A stretch of DNA of 64,000 nucleotides from Lasiosphaeris hirsuta (GCA_030549175.1 JAUKUA010000001.1:2232001-2296000), one strand, 5' to 3'; positions 43,892 to 54,789 are shown, counted from the stretch's first letter. Program-made: numbers and translations. The notes: generated by a model not told the origin, from the letters alone.

Positions 43892-44219
43892 GAGCTGGCA
43901 GTGGTCGTAGGGAGTCTTTAGGTAGCGATCTGGCTGTGTTTTTTTGGTTGCGATACTGTTGAGAATTTGGACTGTTTCTGTAGGAGATTGGCGTTAAAAG
44001 CCAAGCTCGCCGCAATGTCCCAATGCAAACTGTCATTCAACGTAACCGTTGCGAGTGCGCTTATTGTATCAGGTTGGGGATATTCCACATTCCTGCGTGC
44101 GAGGAGGCGGGGTGAGGAGAGGGGGTGTCCCTTCAATCCGGCCCCGATGCATAACCGTACCTTCGTAGCAGTCGGTGCATATCTATCTGGGAGACTGTAC
44201 CTCAACCGCGGGCAGCTCC

Positions 44220-44251
<32 letters not shown>

Positions 44252-44394
44252 TGCAAGACCCCGCCGCCCACAACAATTCCCCCTCCGGCCATCGTGGCAT
44301 GGAACCGCAGAACCTGGCTACCCCCTACCTGTCCCAACCACCGTCACAGAGTCGAAAGAAACTCGGGGTTCAACCCTCGCACAGCCCGCCCACC
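43892..44394. other. 5' flank of the oxygenase gene with T15-A14
   Basis: Contains a T15-A14 block at 44223-44251, a poly(dT:dA) nucleosome-excluding type sequence about 145 bases before the chosen start codon. No other gene is seen. Confidence 0.5.
44223..44251. repeat. T15-A14 tract
   Basis: A self-complementary poly(T)-poly(A) block. Such rigid tracts commonly mark open promoters, and this one ends at an in-frame ATG upstream of the chosen start. Confidence 0.85.
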
Positions 44395-45421
44395 ATGGCC
44401 CAGACAATGACACTAACCATGACCGAACCCCCCGAATCCAGGGTGCACGTCGACCTCCCGTACCTCGCCCGCTCGCCCCTATTCCAGACCGAAAAGCCGT
44501 ACGCAACCGTGTTCGACGTTTCCGGCAACCCAGCCGCCACAGCGACCAACCACGTCATCGAGCTCAACGAGCACGACGTGGTCAACGCGCGCCACCTTCC
44601 CGAGGGCACCTTCTCGCTCGAGGCGAACGGCTTCGAGTTCCTCAGGCGGCCCAACTGCCTCGATGCCAGCACCGCGTACGACCAGGACCTCGTCAACACC
44701 CGGTTCCGGCAGGAGATGAAGGACGTGCTGCGCAGCCGGTTCCCGCAGTACACGAGCATCATCTACCTGGACCACACGGTGCGGAAGCGCAGCCCCATGT
44801 TCCCAAGCAAGCCGGGCACGCCCGTGACGTCGCCGCAGCCGGCGGCGCTGCCGCACTTTGACTTCACGACGCGGGGGTCCTTCATCCGCATGTCGCAGCT
44901 GTACCCGGGCGAGCCCGAGGTGTATCAGGACAGGGAGTTTGATTTGATCAAGTATTTCGGGACCCCTGACAAAGCGTGTGCGAAGAGGGGGAAGCTGACT
45001 CGACGGCGACAGCATCTGGAAGGTTCTCGCTGGCCCCAACAACGACTGGCCGCTTGCCGTGTGCGACTACCAGAGCGTCGATTTCGCAAACGACCACGTT
45101 GCCAACGACGTCATCAACGAGAGGACTGTTGGTGAGAACGGCCTGATGCACTACAACAGCCGTCATAGGTGGTACTACCTCGCGGATCAGGAGGTAGACG
45201 ATCTAATCGTCTTCCGCAATTCCAACTCCCTAGGGAGACGTTCAAGTTAGTTCAGCTGTCCCATCTCTCTTTTGCCTGGGTGGGGGGGGGGGAGAGGGGT
45301 ATCATGACTAACGTTTTGACCTCCGGGCATATCAGTTGCTTTTCATGCCGCGTTCGACCCCAAAAAGGTTGATGGCCCGCCTCGCCAGAGCATTGAGATC
45401 CGGTTCGCAGGCTTCTACTGA
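44395..45421 (+). CDS. CmcJ/GA4-desaturase-type oxygenase family protein
   Basis: Three exons, 44395-44951, 45013-45245 and 45336-45421, in agreeing phases give 291 residues. The start at 44395 has the context CACCATGG. The frame is open back to 44251, but those 48 codons lack resemblance. Family features are VHVDLPYLARSPLFQTEKPYA at the N-terminus (in parts), IIYLDHTVRKRS, HFDFTT with the metal-ligand-like His/Asp, the restored splice block INIWKVLAGPNNDWPLAVCD, NRHRWYYL-like NSRHRWYYLADQE, and the closing RQSIEIRFAGFY. By family knowledge these are non-heme-iron-type hydroxylases/desaturases often found in fungal secondary-metabolite loci (asaB-like). The substrate is unknown. It points tail-to-tail towards the CorA-like gene. 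Confidence 0.85.
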
Positions 45422-45656
45422 CTTCCTCGGGTCAACAACACTCTCGCGGATGGCGTTGAACGAGAAATCTGCTACCGAATTGCAGGAGCAGGGCGTTTGT
45501 TGCTCAGAACCTGAAGTCGGGGCGGGAACAGTGGATAAGAGTCTATTTTTTTTTTCTCTCTACATCTTCTTCACTTGTACCCCTTCGTGGCAGGAAAGTT
45601 TTGACATCATCCAACACGCTTCTCCAACCTTGACATGCTCTGGTTAATGCCCTCTC

Positions 45657-47448
45657 CTACAACCGTTTCCATCTCGTAAACACCCTGACCAGAATACCCG
45701 TCACCAGAACGGAGATACCCGAAGCCACAGCCCAGATCCACATGGGAACACCCCCGGTAATTCCCGTGACATTCATGCTGAGACAAGAAGATATGTAGTT
45801 TAGCGGGATGAAGACGATAGCCAGGGTGGTGAGGTTAGCCACGTTGCGCGACTCTCGAAAGCCCTCGCGGGCCTCCATCCACTGGGCCAAGCCGACTAGC
45901 GTGCTGCTGGCCGCTTCGCACTGAAGAGCCAGCCTGTTGCACTGCTCCACGAGGTACCCGTAATCGCCCTGCAGCCGGTCTCTGATCTGGTCTATCTCTG
46001 CCAGCCGCTCGGTCCTCGGCCACGCCGCCGAGCCCGACCGCGTGATGTTCGCCAGGTCCTCCTTGCAGAACTGCTCCACCCGCCGCAGAAGCTGGAGATT
46101 GAATCGCAGCTGTTCCAGTGCCTGGATGCGCGGCGATCCGCCGGTAGTGGTAGATGAGCACTCCGCAATATCGGATTCGATGAAGCTGAGCAGCTGGATC
46201 CTGGTACGCGCGGCCGCGTGGTACACGCAGCTGAGGATGTAAAAGGGGTCTTCGGCGAGCAGCTGAGCTTCGGCTCCGGAAGAGGTGGCGGCTGAGATGA
46301 TGTCCAGGCCGGGATGATAGGGGCTGTGATCTTTTGTATTCGCCTCAAGGGCGGGTGCCCTCTCGTTAAGAACGGGGAGATTATACGGTATGATGGGGAC
46401 GAAGCTGGTGCCGTGGTCGTCCGCTCCATCGCCGACGTATTCTGCCCATGGGAGGTCGATACCGCCACACCGTCTTCCGCCGTCGAGGAGGAACAGGCCT
46501 AGCACGATGTCGGTTAATTCCCCTTCAAGTCAACGTTTAGGCTCCTCTAGGGGCTTTCTTACCATGCCAAATCTTGTCACCCTCGCGCTTCACGCTGAAT
46601 GAAACCATTTGTTCCACCGTCAGCCACTGATCCTTGTGGAGGTGCAGCGCTCTGAACCGAGTAGCACCGTAGTGTCGGTTATTGAAGAGGCGCTGGTCGT
46701 AACTGCAGTGCTTGTTCTCTAGGAGTTTGCGCCGCTCAAATCGGCTCGCGAGGGAGGAGGAGAAGGCGTGCGCGGCGTGCGCGGCCTTCTCGGCGGCCTG
46801 CGCGGCCCATCCCCCTTTGCTTGGCATTCTCAGCATGGACATGAACCTAACATGGATGATGTTTTCCCGCTTGGAGGGCAGGTTTGGGAGTTCGTATCGT
46901 CCCATCCGTGTGCTCATGTCGGATCCGTAGGGGCAGATGCCGGGTGCCAAATGGTCGATAAAGAACTCGGGCCGTGTGTGGTACATTTCCCCTAGGATGC
47001 CGATGGTTTCGGGGGCCAGGAACCCCTCGGCGACTGTGATGTGAGACTGCTGTCCGAGCCGGGTCCGTTCCGGGCCAGCGGCGGGTGTCGCAACGGGCCG
47101 AGGGGAGGGGGGCCGGCGAAGGGGGGGCTGATTTCCATGTTCGGCTTCGATCTGGTCGTTTTCGCCCAGGCCGTTACCAAGTGAATAAGTTATTGGTACT
47201 TGCAGCGGCGAGAAACCTGTGCTTGTTGTTGCCGTGTGCAAGTAGTCGATCAAAGTTTGGTAGAATTGGGAAGCCCCCGGCCAGCAGCGGAAGCAGGCCC
47301 TGATGCGCGCTTCGTACTGTTCATAGCTCGGCGGGCTTGTTGGGGTCCGCTGCATTGCAATGCCGAGGTTGCTGAGGTTACCCAGGCTTGTCGAGGATCG
47401 AGGTCCTGGATTGGGCGCCGTTGAGACGGGTCGTGCATATAGCCCCAT
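45657..47448 (-). CDS. CorA-like Mg2+ transporter family protein
   Basis: Two exons, 47448-46563 and 46498-45657, with a 64-bp intron (GTAAGA to GCTAG, branch TTAACC), give 575 residues. A long cytoplasmic N-domain contains CWPGASQFYQTLIDYL and ARPEFFIDHL-like TRPEFFIDHLAPG. A helical stretch (about residues 400-500, rich in Leu/Arg/Gln) matches the CorA stalk. Two C-terminal membrane segments follow: NLTTLAIVFIPLNYISSCLSMNV and MWIWAVASGISVLVTGILV. The selectivity motif Gly-Met-Asn of true CorA channels reads Ser-Met-Asn here, a variation common in fungal CorA-like proteins, so magnesium transport is not assured. The call rests on the two-helix C-terminus and the stalk. Upstream of the start lies a G-rich tract (47461-47505). 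Confidence 0.82.
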
Positions 47449-48254
47449 CGATCGAGGGTGGGTAGAGGGGGGGGTAGAGGGGGGGGGGGGGTTAGGGGGG
47501 GGGGAGGGGCATGCATGCTGCCACTGGCGGGGCGCGGTGCGGCTCCTTTATAATGGAAGGTACGTGACGGTGCCTGTTCCAGCTTCTGCCTTTTTGGCAA
47601 GCACCGTCACCCGGATCGCCTCACTTTCAGGGTTCGGCAGGGCCTTTCTCAGCAATCCAAGTTGGGCACCAAGAAGGGCAAGAACTTGCCCAATTCCACC
47701 TGGGCATTTCCCCTTTGACTCGGCCCGCGTCCGGTCTGTCTACCAAGAATAATAATGCTCGCCGCACCCCCTCGGGCCTTTTCGCCTCCTCTTTGGAGGG
47801 CATCTCATCACCCACCGCATGTCAATGCAACCCCGCTCTTGATAGGAGCACACCCAGAAAGTCTGGCTATTCCTTTACGCTGTTGCGCTACGACAAGTTT
47901 TCCGGCTCACCGCAAGTCACAATGGCTTGTTGTTCCAACCTGATATGCCGTCCTAGGCCAATTGCAGTACTGTGATTGAAATAAACTTCCACCAGCTACG
48001 AGTCTCGCCCGCCCAAGCCAGCCAGCCAACCAGCCGCTAACAACAACTAAACTCATTGCCGCTCCAGAGCCCCCCCCGCACTGCGCCACGGATTTCTTCT
48101 AGAGCCTTGGGGCTGCCATGCCATAGAGCACCCCCATGGCACCCAACCAGGATTGCTGCACCTGCCGGCTCCGCATCCAGCCGCAATAACCCCGAAAGAT
48201 GCTGTCTGTCCACACGTGTGTCAAGCCGAAGCACCTTACCTCACCATACCGACA
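47449..48254. other. Intergenic with G-rich tract
   Basis: Promoter side of the CorA-like gene. A mixed G tract at 47461-47505 (several runs of 6-13 G broken by TA or TTA) lies just upstream of its start. The rest holds no supported gene. Confidence 0.5.
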
Positions 48255-50550
48255 TCAGCAGGCAGACCCTGCCTTCGTCACAGGAGCCTTCCCCTCAGCA
48301 TCGTCTTGGCTGCCTCCGCTGCCTCGGGTTCGACCCACGGCATCATGAGTGGCATCCCACTCGGCCAGTTCCTCCACCGGCACTTTGACGAGTTTGTGGC
48401 TCTGCGCGGCGCCATCGTCGACATCTAGCACCACTTGTCGGATGCGGTATCCTCGCAGTTTTGGCATCAAAGAGACCCAGAAGTAATAGTAGACTCCGCA
48501 ACCGACCAAGCTAAATTCCAGAGAGTGCTGTCAGCGGCAACCTGGGGACAGAGCTCGTGAGCTTTGAGGGAACAGAGTGAGTGTGTTACTAACATGGCTA
48601 TTCCAACAACCACGTACGTGGCGTACCAAAAGCTCACATCCCCAGCGAATAGCCCGCCCTCGGGGGGTACCACGGCATGATGAATACGTAGAGGTTAATC
48701 AGGATGTTGAAGACAATGATCGGGCCCCAAGCGTGGAATTCGGCCCGCGGTAGGCCGAGACACCGACGCCGGTACCGTATGATGTAGATCCCAGCCGCCA
48801 AGAGAAGGAAAAAGAAAGCGGATGGGTATATCTGGATGTCTGTAATGAAATGGATGGCATCATCGGCCGGTAGTGTGAGTATCATAAGAATATTGAATGC
48901 ATATTTTATGACGTAGGGCCTAAGCGGCGTCCCAAAAGGACGGGTTGAAGCCCAAATCCAGGGGAAGGGAAGGACGCCTTGTCTGTTCGGTTCTCTGTTA
49001 GCTGGGTCGGGGGGGATGCCTCGGCATAGCGTACCGCCCGCATTCACGAATCAAACGTGATGTACCAAGCATTCCAGCGACAATATTACCAAAAGCGCTC
49101 AGGACAATAAGAAAATTGAAACCCCTGACGGCGTTACTGGATCCAAACACGTTGGTGAAGAAGAGACTAGCAGTAATCTGCTTAGCTGCTCGTAAATCTT
49201 CCTTAGGTACGGCGGCAAAGTACGCGATATTGGCGAGAAGATAGAGGACAGCAACGATAGCGAGTGAGAGGAAGCCATGGCGGCGGAGCTGCTTGACGGG
49301 ATTCTGTACATGGCCTTCTCGTCAGCTAGCGTTCAGGTTCATCCCCATGCCCCTATTCTTCCGGTCGTCTAACCGTGCGTAGCAAGCAAAGACACCAGCC
49401 ACATACCTTGACCTCGTTGACCACGTTGAAGGCATTCTCGAAACCCCCATAGGAAAAGATAATCCGGTACATTGCGGTTGTTAAGCCATACGGGGTTGGC
49501 CGGCCTTCAAAGCCTTCAAAGGGGTCGACAAAGTTCGCATGCGGGTTGGACACGCGGGGGACGAGGCCCCCTAGCACGACAAGGCCCGCAATAGAGATGA
49601 AGACCAAGGTAAGCACTTTGATGAGGCCGATCCCGTTTGAAAGCTGGTATGCGAAGCGAGTGTGGAATATGACGCCTGGCTCTAGCCGTCAGAACAACCG
49701 GCTTTGGGAAGGTTCTGTTCAAGCGAGAAATGACAGAAGCTTCAGACAGGATAGTGAAACTCACATAGGAGAGCAACGGTATAACCGGCGACGGCGACGC
49801 CCTTCACCTCCCAAGGTGATGGAACATGGCCGCCAATCCGAAACATGTAGTCAGCCAGAACTATGAACAGTAATTCTTGTTAGCCAGGAACGGTAGTTAC
49901 CTGTAGTCCCCGTTTGAAGGAGCGAACTTACCTATAGCGTTTCCGCTACTAAACGACAAGGCAACAGCGTTGAATGCGTAGGCGGTGGGGAACAGCCACC
50001 TCGGACGCGGATACGTCTGCTCGAGGTGGACGACGTCCGATCCAGATCTGTTGGGAAAGTATGACGCATATTCCAGGTAGACAGAAAAGCTCGCGATTGA
50101 GGTCAGGAAACCGAGCGCCCAGTAGACCAGTGCTAATCCAACAGAACCAGTACCTTTAAGGACGGCAGATGCTGTGTTTCTCCCACAAAGGGTAAAGCAG
50201 GGCACTCTCTGGCAATTGAACCGGGTAAGAGGACGCTGAGGGGGGAAGAGCTCAAAGTGAAGCAGCCACTCACGTGTCGAGAATACACCCGTACCAATCA
50301 TCTTGCTTATGTTGAGGAAGATGATGATCATGGGTCCAACAGAGTACCCCAGTGGGGAGTTTCTCTCAACTGGCGCCCCCGTGGCCTCTTGGTACGCAGG
50401 AGGCGAATCATTGCCACCCTTTTCGAGAGTGTACTTGAGGCTGCCATCCGAGAGCTCGCTGTGACTGTGAGACACGGATGCCACGGGAGCCGGCTCGTTT
50501 GGTAACTCCTCATCGAGGCTGCTGAATGGACGCCGCCAGTTGGACGACAT
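48255..50550 (-). CDS. Methionine-permease-type amino acid transporter (APC superfamily), one-base frame break
   Basis: Seven exons: 50550-50274, 50171-49932, 49860-49765, 49675-49407, 49303-49035, 48982-48594 and 48510-48255. All have GT-AG introns in phase. The start MSSNWRRPFSSLDEEL is preferred over 50583. About twelve membrane segments are seen. Family blocks are MIGTGVFSTPSAVLKGTGSVG over the first splice (in parts), GVAVAGYTVALL, SYGGFENAFNVVNEVKN, LRRHGFLSLAIVAVLYLLANIAY, NFLIVLSAFGNIVAGMLGTSR, PFPWIWASTRPFGTPL, IYPSAFFFLLLAAGIY and FAGDVSFWYATYVV. By family knowledge it imports methionine or other neutral amino acids at the plasma membrane. In exon 6 the frame changes right after IMPWYPP; one additional base in the G6 run 48662-48667 (C on the coding strand) would give 598 codons in one frame. 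All seven exons are otherwise conserved, so a sequencing deletion is the best explanation. Confidence 0.85.
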
Positions 50551-51883
50551 GGTGACTAGCCAAAAGGAGCGCTTGAGAACCAAGATAGGTACTTGTTCGG
50601 GATTAGGGTTGCTGATGCACCTAGCAGTGCAGATGAGAGCAAGGCGAGCGGCAATCTGGTTACATGTAGTAGAGTCCTAGAGTACGGTGTGAGGTACCTT
50701 GGAAGGCAAGCGTGAAGAGGATCGTGGGAGTGTTGCCCATGAGATCATTTTTTTTTGAGGAGAGCACCATTCCTGAGAGCGTTCCAATCTGTCCCTTTTA
50801 TCTTGTTCTGTGAGCCCCCCAATATTGATCTGCGAGAACGGTTAGGTGCATTACATCAATCGTCTGGTCAGGCAGTTGCCCACTGGCACTGGAGTGTTGT
50901 CACCCTGCATGCGCACCAGTCCCATTAGGGTTCCAAAGAATGACCAGGCGGTAGAATAAGCCTCCATCAATAGGCCTCTATCACACTGAGGTTGAGTGGG
51001 TGAGAGAAAGCACTTGACCAGCTTGCATTGGGGCGTCGAGAGGCGCATCCCCAAATAATGCCCCTGGAACCGCCGAAGGAAAGCTTGCAGGAGCCGGGCC
51101 GCTTCAAATCAGACAAGGTGGTAGAGCGTCAGCATGCCAAAGCATTGAAAGATTGACCCATGGGCCATCACCGCTTCTGTCGGTGAACAGTGACCGAAAA
51201 CAGCAATAGCTGAGCCACCGAAGGCAACTTACCTTGATGGTGATTCGCTCTTGCTCGGTGCGATTCTTTCAGGGGTGGAGGTTTGCGGAGATGCCCGGGG
51301 TGAAGGCCACCGAGGAAGGAGCAACTACATGGAGAAAGGACTGTGGGAATCCAAGCTCCAACACCTCTACAAGGCGTCAAAACACTGGAGAGTATTGAAG
51401 CATACATTTTCTATCTAACAAGGTCTTTTTCACATCTAGCCTTAACATTAGTTGAAATATCTTGTTTAACAGAGCAATTTTATCTGTGGGCTCCGGTATT
51501 GCTGGAGAGAAGGGCGGTGGGGCATAGCACAAATTTGTTTTCGGGAAGGCGTTCTAGGCCCGATTCCAACGTTTCGGCGTCTTCGGTAACAGCCCGAATG
51601 CGGCTCTTCGACTTGTAAGGCAGCGCCATGTGCATCTAGCCGTTATGGGATGAGGCATATTGTGTGCTGCCATCTATATACTACTACTTTACGTATCCGC
51701 GCTATTCTTCCACCTCTCTTCCAAGGGGCCCTAGTGCTCAAGGTAGGTACTCGCAAGGGATGGGGGGGGGTGGTGGTGGGGGGGGGGGGGGGACATGATA
51801 AGATCAAAAGAAAAGATGTTAGGGTTTTAGAAAGATGTTTAGAGCATTAGAACTTGAAAATATATTTAACAGGAAGTAGGTAG
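50551..51883. other. Intergenic, turning AT-rich
   Basis: Promoter side of the permease gene, then AT-rich sequence leading into repeat debris. G-rich tract at 51762-51792. TAGGTA motifs near 50586, 50693, 51742 and 51877. No gene seen. Confidence 0.45.
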
Positions 51884-52267
51884 TTATAATTTTGCAAGCC
51901 CATTCTTAAACCTTAGCTCGTTGATCCAGCAATCACTATCATCACTACCTATATGGAAAGGAAAGCTATAATAGTATCGTGCTAACGGCGCTAGATAGGT
52001 CATACATCTGCTAGTGCCGGTAACTGAAAACCGACCATAGCCCCACAACCCTTTTGGTCGTCGGTCACAACGTGGCAAAGACCAAGACAAGGCTCCACCG
52101 CTGTCGTTAAAGTCAACCTTAATGTTCTTGCCGGTGTCTACACTGGACCATAAGGGCTTGTTTCCCGTCTCTTGCTCAAGGTAACTCAACTGGCGGTGTG
52201 ATAGGTCTCGTGGGGGACATTTATGGTCGAGATAAAGGACAAGTGTTGTAGTGGCAATGTGCTGCAT
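51884..52267 (-). pseudogene. Possible fragment of a serine-protease-like gene
   Basis: This 127-codon minus-strand frame includes VDFNDSGGALSW followed by LWGYGRFSV and RCMTYLAPLARYY. That pattern recalls the active-site Ser loop (DSGG) and the following strand and helix of trypsin-like proteases. No His or Asp part is seen, and the N-terminal end runs into a dispersed repeat (52238-52421). I treat it as a relic or chance resemblance. Confidence 0.25.
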
Positions 52268-52421
52268 TGCTACTATCTGCTATTGAGAGTACGTGCAAGA
52301 TCTTGGAAGTGGTCTTGCACCTGCGCGAGAAAACAGGTAGTGGGCTGGAGCACTGGCCTAGTGGCCTGTGCAGGCGCCTTGCCAGTGCGCCTAGGAGTGT
52401 CCCACTCCCAACAAGACCTAG
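52238..52421 (-). repeat. Short dispersed repeat, copy 1 (minus orientation)
   Basis: The reverse complement of this stretch resembles 56047-56225 along its length (same order of blocks: GTTGGGAGTGGG, GCTCCAGCCC, TCGCGCAGGTGCAAGAC, AGCAGATAGTAGCAAT), with scattered differences and small gaps. It includes a hairpin (52250-52274). It is probably a non-autonomous mobile element or a mobile gene fragment. Confidence 0.75.
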
Positions 52422-52552
52422 AGAACCCTGGTTCTCTACGTATATACACGCACTTGATATCGCCATTGTTGTAGGGACCTCCCGATGTTATCCCGCCATT
52501 ACTCCACGGTTGGCCCGCCACTAGCGTGTAGTCAGCCCACCATCTGTGTGCC

Positions 52553-52576
52553 GCCAGGATCTTACAAGATCCTGGC
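52553..52576. repeat. Perfect 11-bp inverted repeat with 2-base loop
   Basis: GCCAGGATCTT, then AC, then AAGATCCTGGC. A perfect hairpin followed by a CTTCTT-rich stretch, about 130 bases outside dispersed repeat copy 1. Confidence 0.9.
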
Positions 52577-52716
52577 CTTCTTCTTTCCTTCTTCTTTAGC
52601 AGCAATACAAGCAGTTTGACACACCTTTTGCTTTGATGTGTGTTTGCCATGCCCAACATTACCTCAAGTTATATATCAATTACGTTGTCAACCTTTCCAA
52701 CCCTGTCAAGACGAAT

Positions 52717-53170
52717 ATGTCTCGGACAGCCCCAAGAACCCGTGGCCGATTGCCGCAACAAGGCATGTCATTTGCCTCGCTTGATCCTTCCGATATTTCA
52801 TTGCAATGGACCTTGGATAAGGTATACATCCCAACATACCCTCTTTCGCCTCTACGTCCCCGATATTACCAAGGGAGAAAAAAGCATCAGCCAAGTTACC
52901 TCACCTGCGAGATTTTGTGGTAGCTTGGACGGAATTGAAAGTCTGCCAAAAGAATCAGCGGCAGAACTTGTTAACGCTCACCTGTGGTGGTTACGTCCGC
53001 CTGATGTCTTTGGCATCAATTATGGTATTAGTGACTCAGTGGAAGGAATGGTTGAGGTTCAGCAAGCTAAGAGCATGGTAGATGCTATACGCGATTACAG
53101 TCGTCGGGAAATGGATCCGGCCAACATGCTGCAAGAGGTTTGGCGAGACTTTATGCGTATAGAGATATGA
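52717..53170 (+). CDS. Hypothetical protein, small
   Basis: The ATG at 52717 starts MSRTAPRTRGRLPQQG and continues to SLQWTLDK, ending at a possible GTATAC donor. Two models fit. In the first, a 52-bp intron (52822-52873, acceptor CCAAG) joins in phase to GEKSISQVTSPARFCG and runs to the stop at 53170, for 133 residues. In the second, the apparent intron is coding in a shifted frame (LFRLYVPDITKGEKS reads well), which would mean a frameshift. The rest, ESAAELVNAHLWWLRPPDVF and MLQEVWRDFMRIE, is protein-like. I recognise no family. It sits among mobile-element debris in AT-rich DNA. Confidence 0.45.
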
Positions 53171-53222
53171 GATGCGGGTAGTGTTACCCCAATACGGCAA
53201 GGGGGAAAGATGCGGTTCAAGT

Positions 53223-54559
53223 TCAAGGCCCATGGAGTTGGGAATGCAAGCCACTCCTCTCCAAACCCATGACCCTCAACAGTGCCTCCGCTACAGCCTC
53301 CGCAAACCCCTCGTCATTCACATCTCTCTCATCCTCCACCACCCTGACCCGAGTGCCATGCAAGCCGCTCTTCAGCGTGTCAAACAGCACGGCATCCACC
53401 TTCCGATCCTCAAAGACACCACCTGCCGTCGACATAACACTCAGCCCGCCGCGCGGGATCCACAACTCGACCCTCCCCTCTTCCTCGACCCCCCTCAACT
53501 TCCCACACACAAACTCCCCCACCATCCTCGCCTCGGCCTCATCAGCACGCATAAGCGTCACGGCGCTGTTATGCTCATACAACCTCCTCCCGGCCGCGAC
53601 ATACCGCTCCGGCACGGTCCCCCGCGCGCCGAAATTCACCATATCCGTCGCCCCCAGCGACACAACACACGGAATCCCCCTTTCAACGGCGGCCGACAGC
53701 CGGCCCGGCCCGGCGCTCATGACGCTGCCAGGCACCACAAGGTCGCAGATTTCGGTCGTGGTCAGGTCCAGCACGGCGTCGAGCGCGCCGGCGCGCACGA
53801 GGCGCTCCATGGCGCGGCCGCCGGCGCCGGTGGCGTGGAAGACGAAGAGCTCGAGGGCCACGGGCGCGGGCGAGGAGGCGGTGCGGAAGGGACCCGTGGA
53901 GAGGTGGCGGCGGATGGTGGTGACGGCCGGGGTGGTGACGCCGAACATGGTGATGCCGACGCGGCGGGTGGGGATGTCCTGCTCCTGGAGGGAGGTGGGG
54001 GGGGCTGGCGGGAAGCGTAGCTGAGGGCGGATGCGGCGATGGCGGCGCCTGCGTTGGAGAGGATGGTGCGGAGGATGGCGTTGAGCCCCGCGATGTCGAC
54101 GACGGAGTACAGCATGGCCATGTCGGACTCGCCGACGTAGGCGCCGACGTCGCCGCTGGCGACGGTCGAGACGAGCAGCTTGGGGAAGCCGATGGGCACG
54201 GCGTCGCGCATCACCGGGGCGGCGAGCGAGGTGCCTCCCGAACCGCCGGCCGAGATGATGCCGTGGATGGCGTGCGTGGCGAAGAGGTGCTTGACGGCGG
54301 CGGTGGCGCACGAGGACATGAGTTTGATGACCTCTGCTCGGGGGAGGTCCGAGAGGCTTGGGCCGGCCCTGGTGCTGTCGCCATACTGGGAGACGAGCTG
54401 AGAGTGGGATATGGTGATGGCATCGTGTGAGACTGGGTGCCGCCCAACATCGATCATGACCACTTGAAGTTGTTTTTTGTTGTCGAGGATCCGGGAGCGG
54501 AGGAACAAGAGTTCCTCGAGCTTTGTGTCGCAGGTACCGAGAAGAACAACGGTGGCCAT
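53223..54559 (-). CDS. UPF0261 / Tm-1 N-domain-like protein, one-base frame break
   Basis: The gene starts MATVVLLGTCDTKLEE at 54559. This is the typical N-terminus of the UPF0261 family, whose members include the N-terminal, ATP-binding half of tomato Tm-1. Blocks seen: IDVGRHPVSHD, GIISAGGSGGTSLAAP, GFPKLLVSTVASGDVGAYVG, then after the break GITMFGVTTPAVT, ELFVFHATGAGGRAMERL, MVNFGARGTVPERY and IPRGGLSVMSTAGGVFED. The frame shifts at the G8 run 53997-54004; one extra base would give 446 codons in one frame, the usual family length. Function in fungi is unknown. In the plant protein the domain is fused to a TIM-barrel PEP-hydrolase-like domain. Here that partner is the next gene, divergently transcribed (57002). 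A LINE remnant fills the space between them. Confidence 0.85.
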
Positions 54560-54789
54560 GGTTGCAGCTCGGATGTTTCCCGTATCGATCGACGCCCCTT
54601 TCTTTCGACCTTATTTGGGATGTGGAGAGGAAAACCAGCTTCGTCTCTTCTCCGAGTCTACCTACTTGGGCGGGGATCTGGATCAGACGATGCAGGTTTC
54701 GGGAAAGAACGCTGATCAGCCAACCCCAATAGCGGGAGGACCCGCTTGTAAGACTTAAGACAAGTGACGTCGTATTCATGCAGGATCAT

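Noticed and set aside
44251..44394. In-frame extension of the CmcJ-type gene to the ATG at 44251
   Set aside because: The 48 extra codons follow directly on a poly-A tract and have no family resemblance; the ATG at 44395 has a better context and the expected N-terminus.
47461..47505. Telomere-like G-rich repeat
   Set aside because: The G runs are irregular and separated by TA or TTA without the TTAGGG unit; it is a simple G tract.
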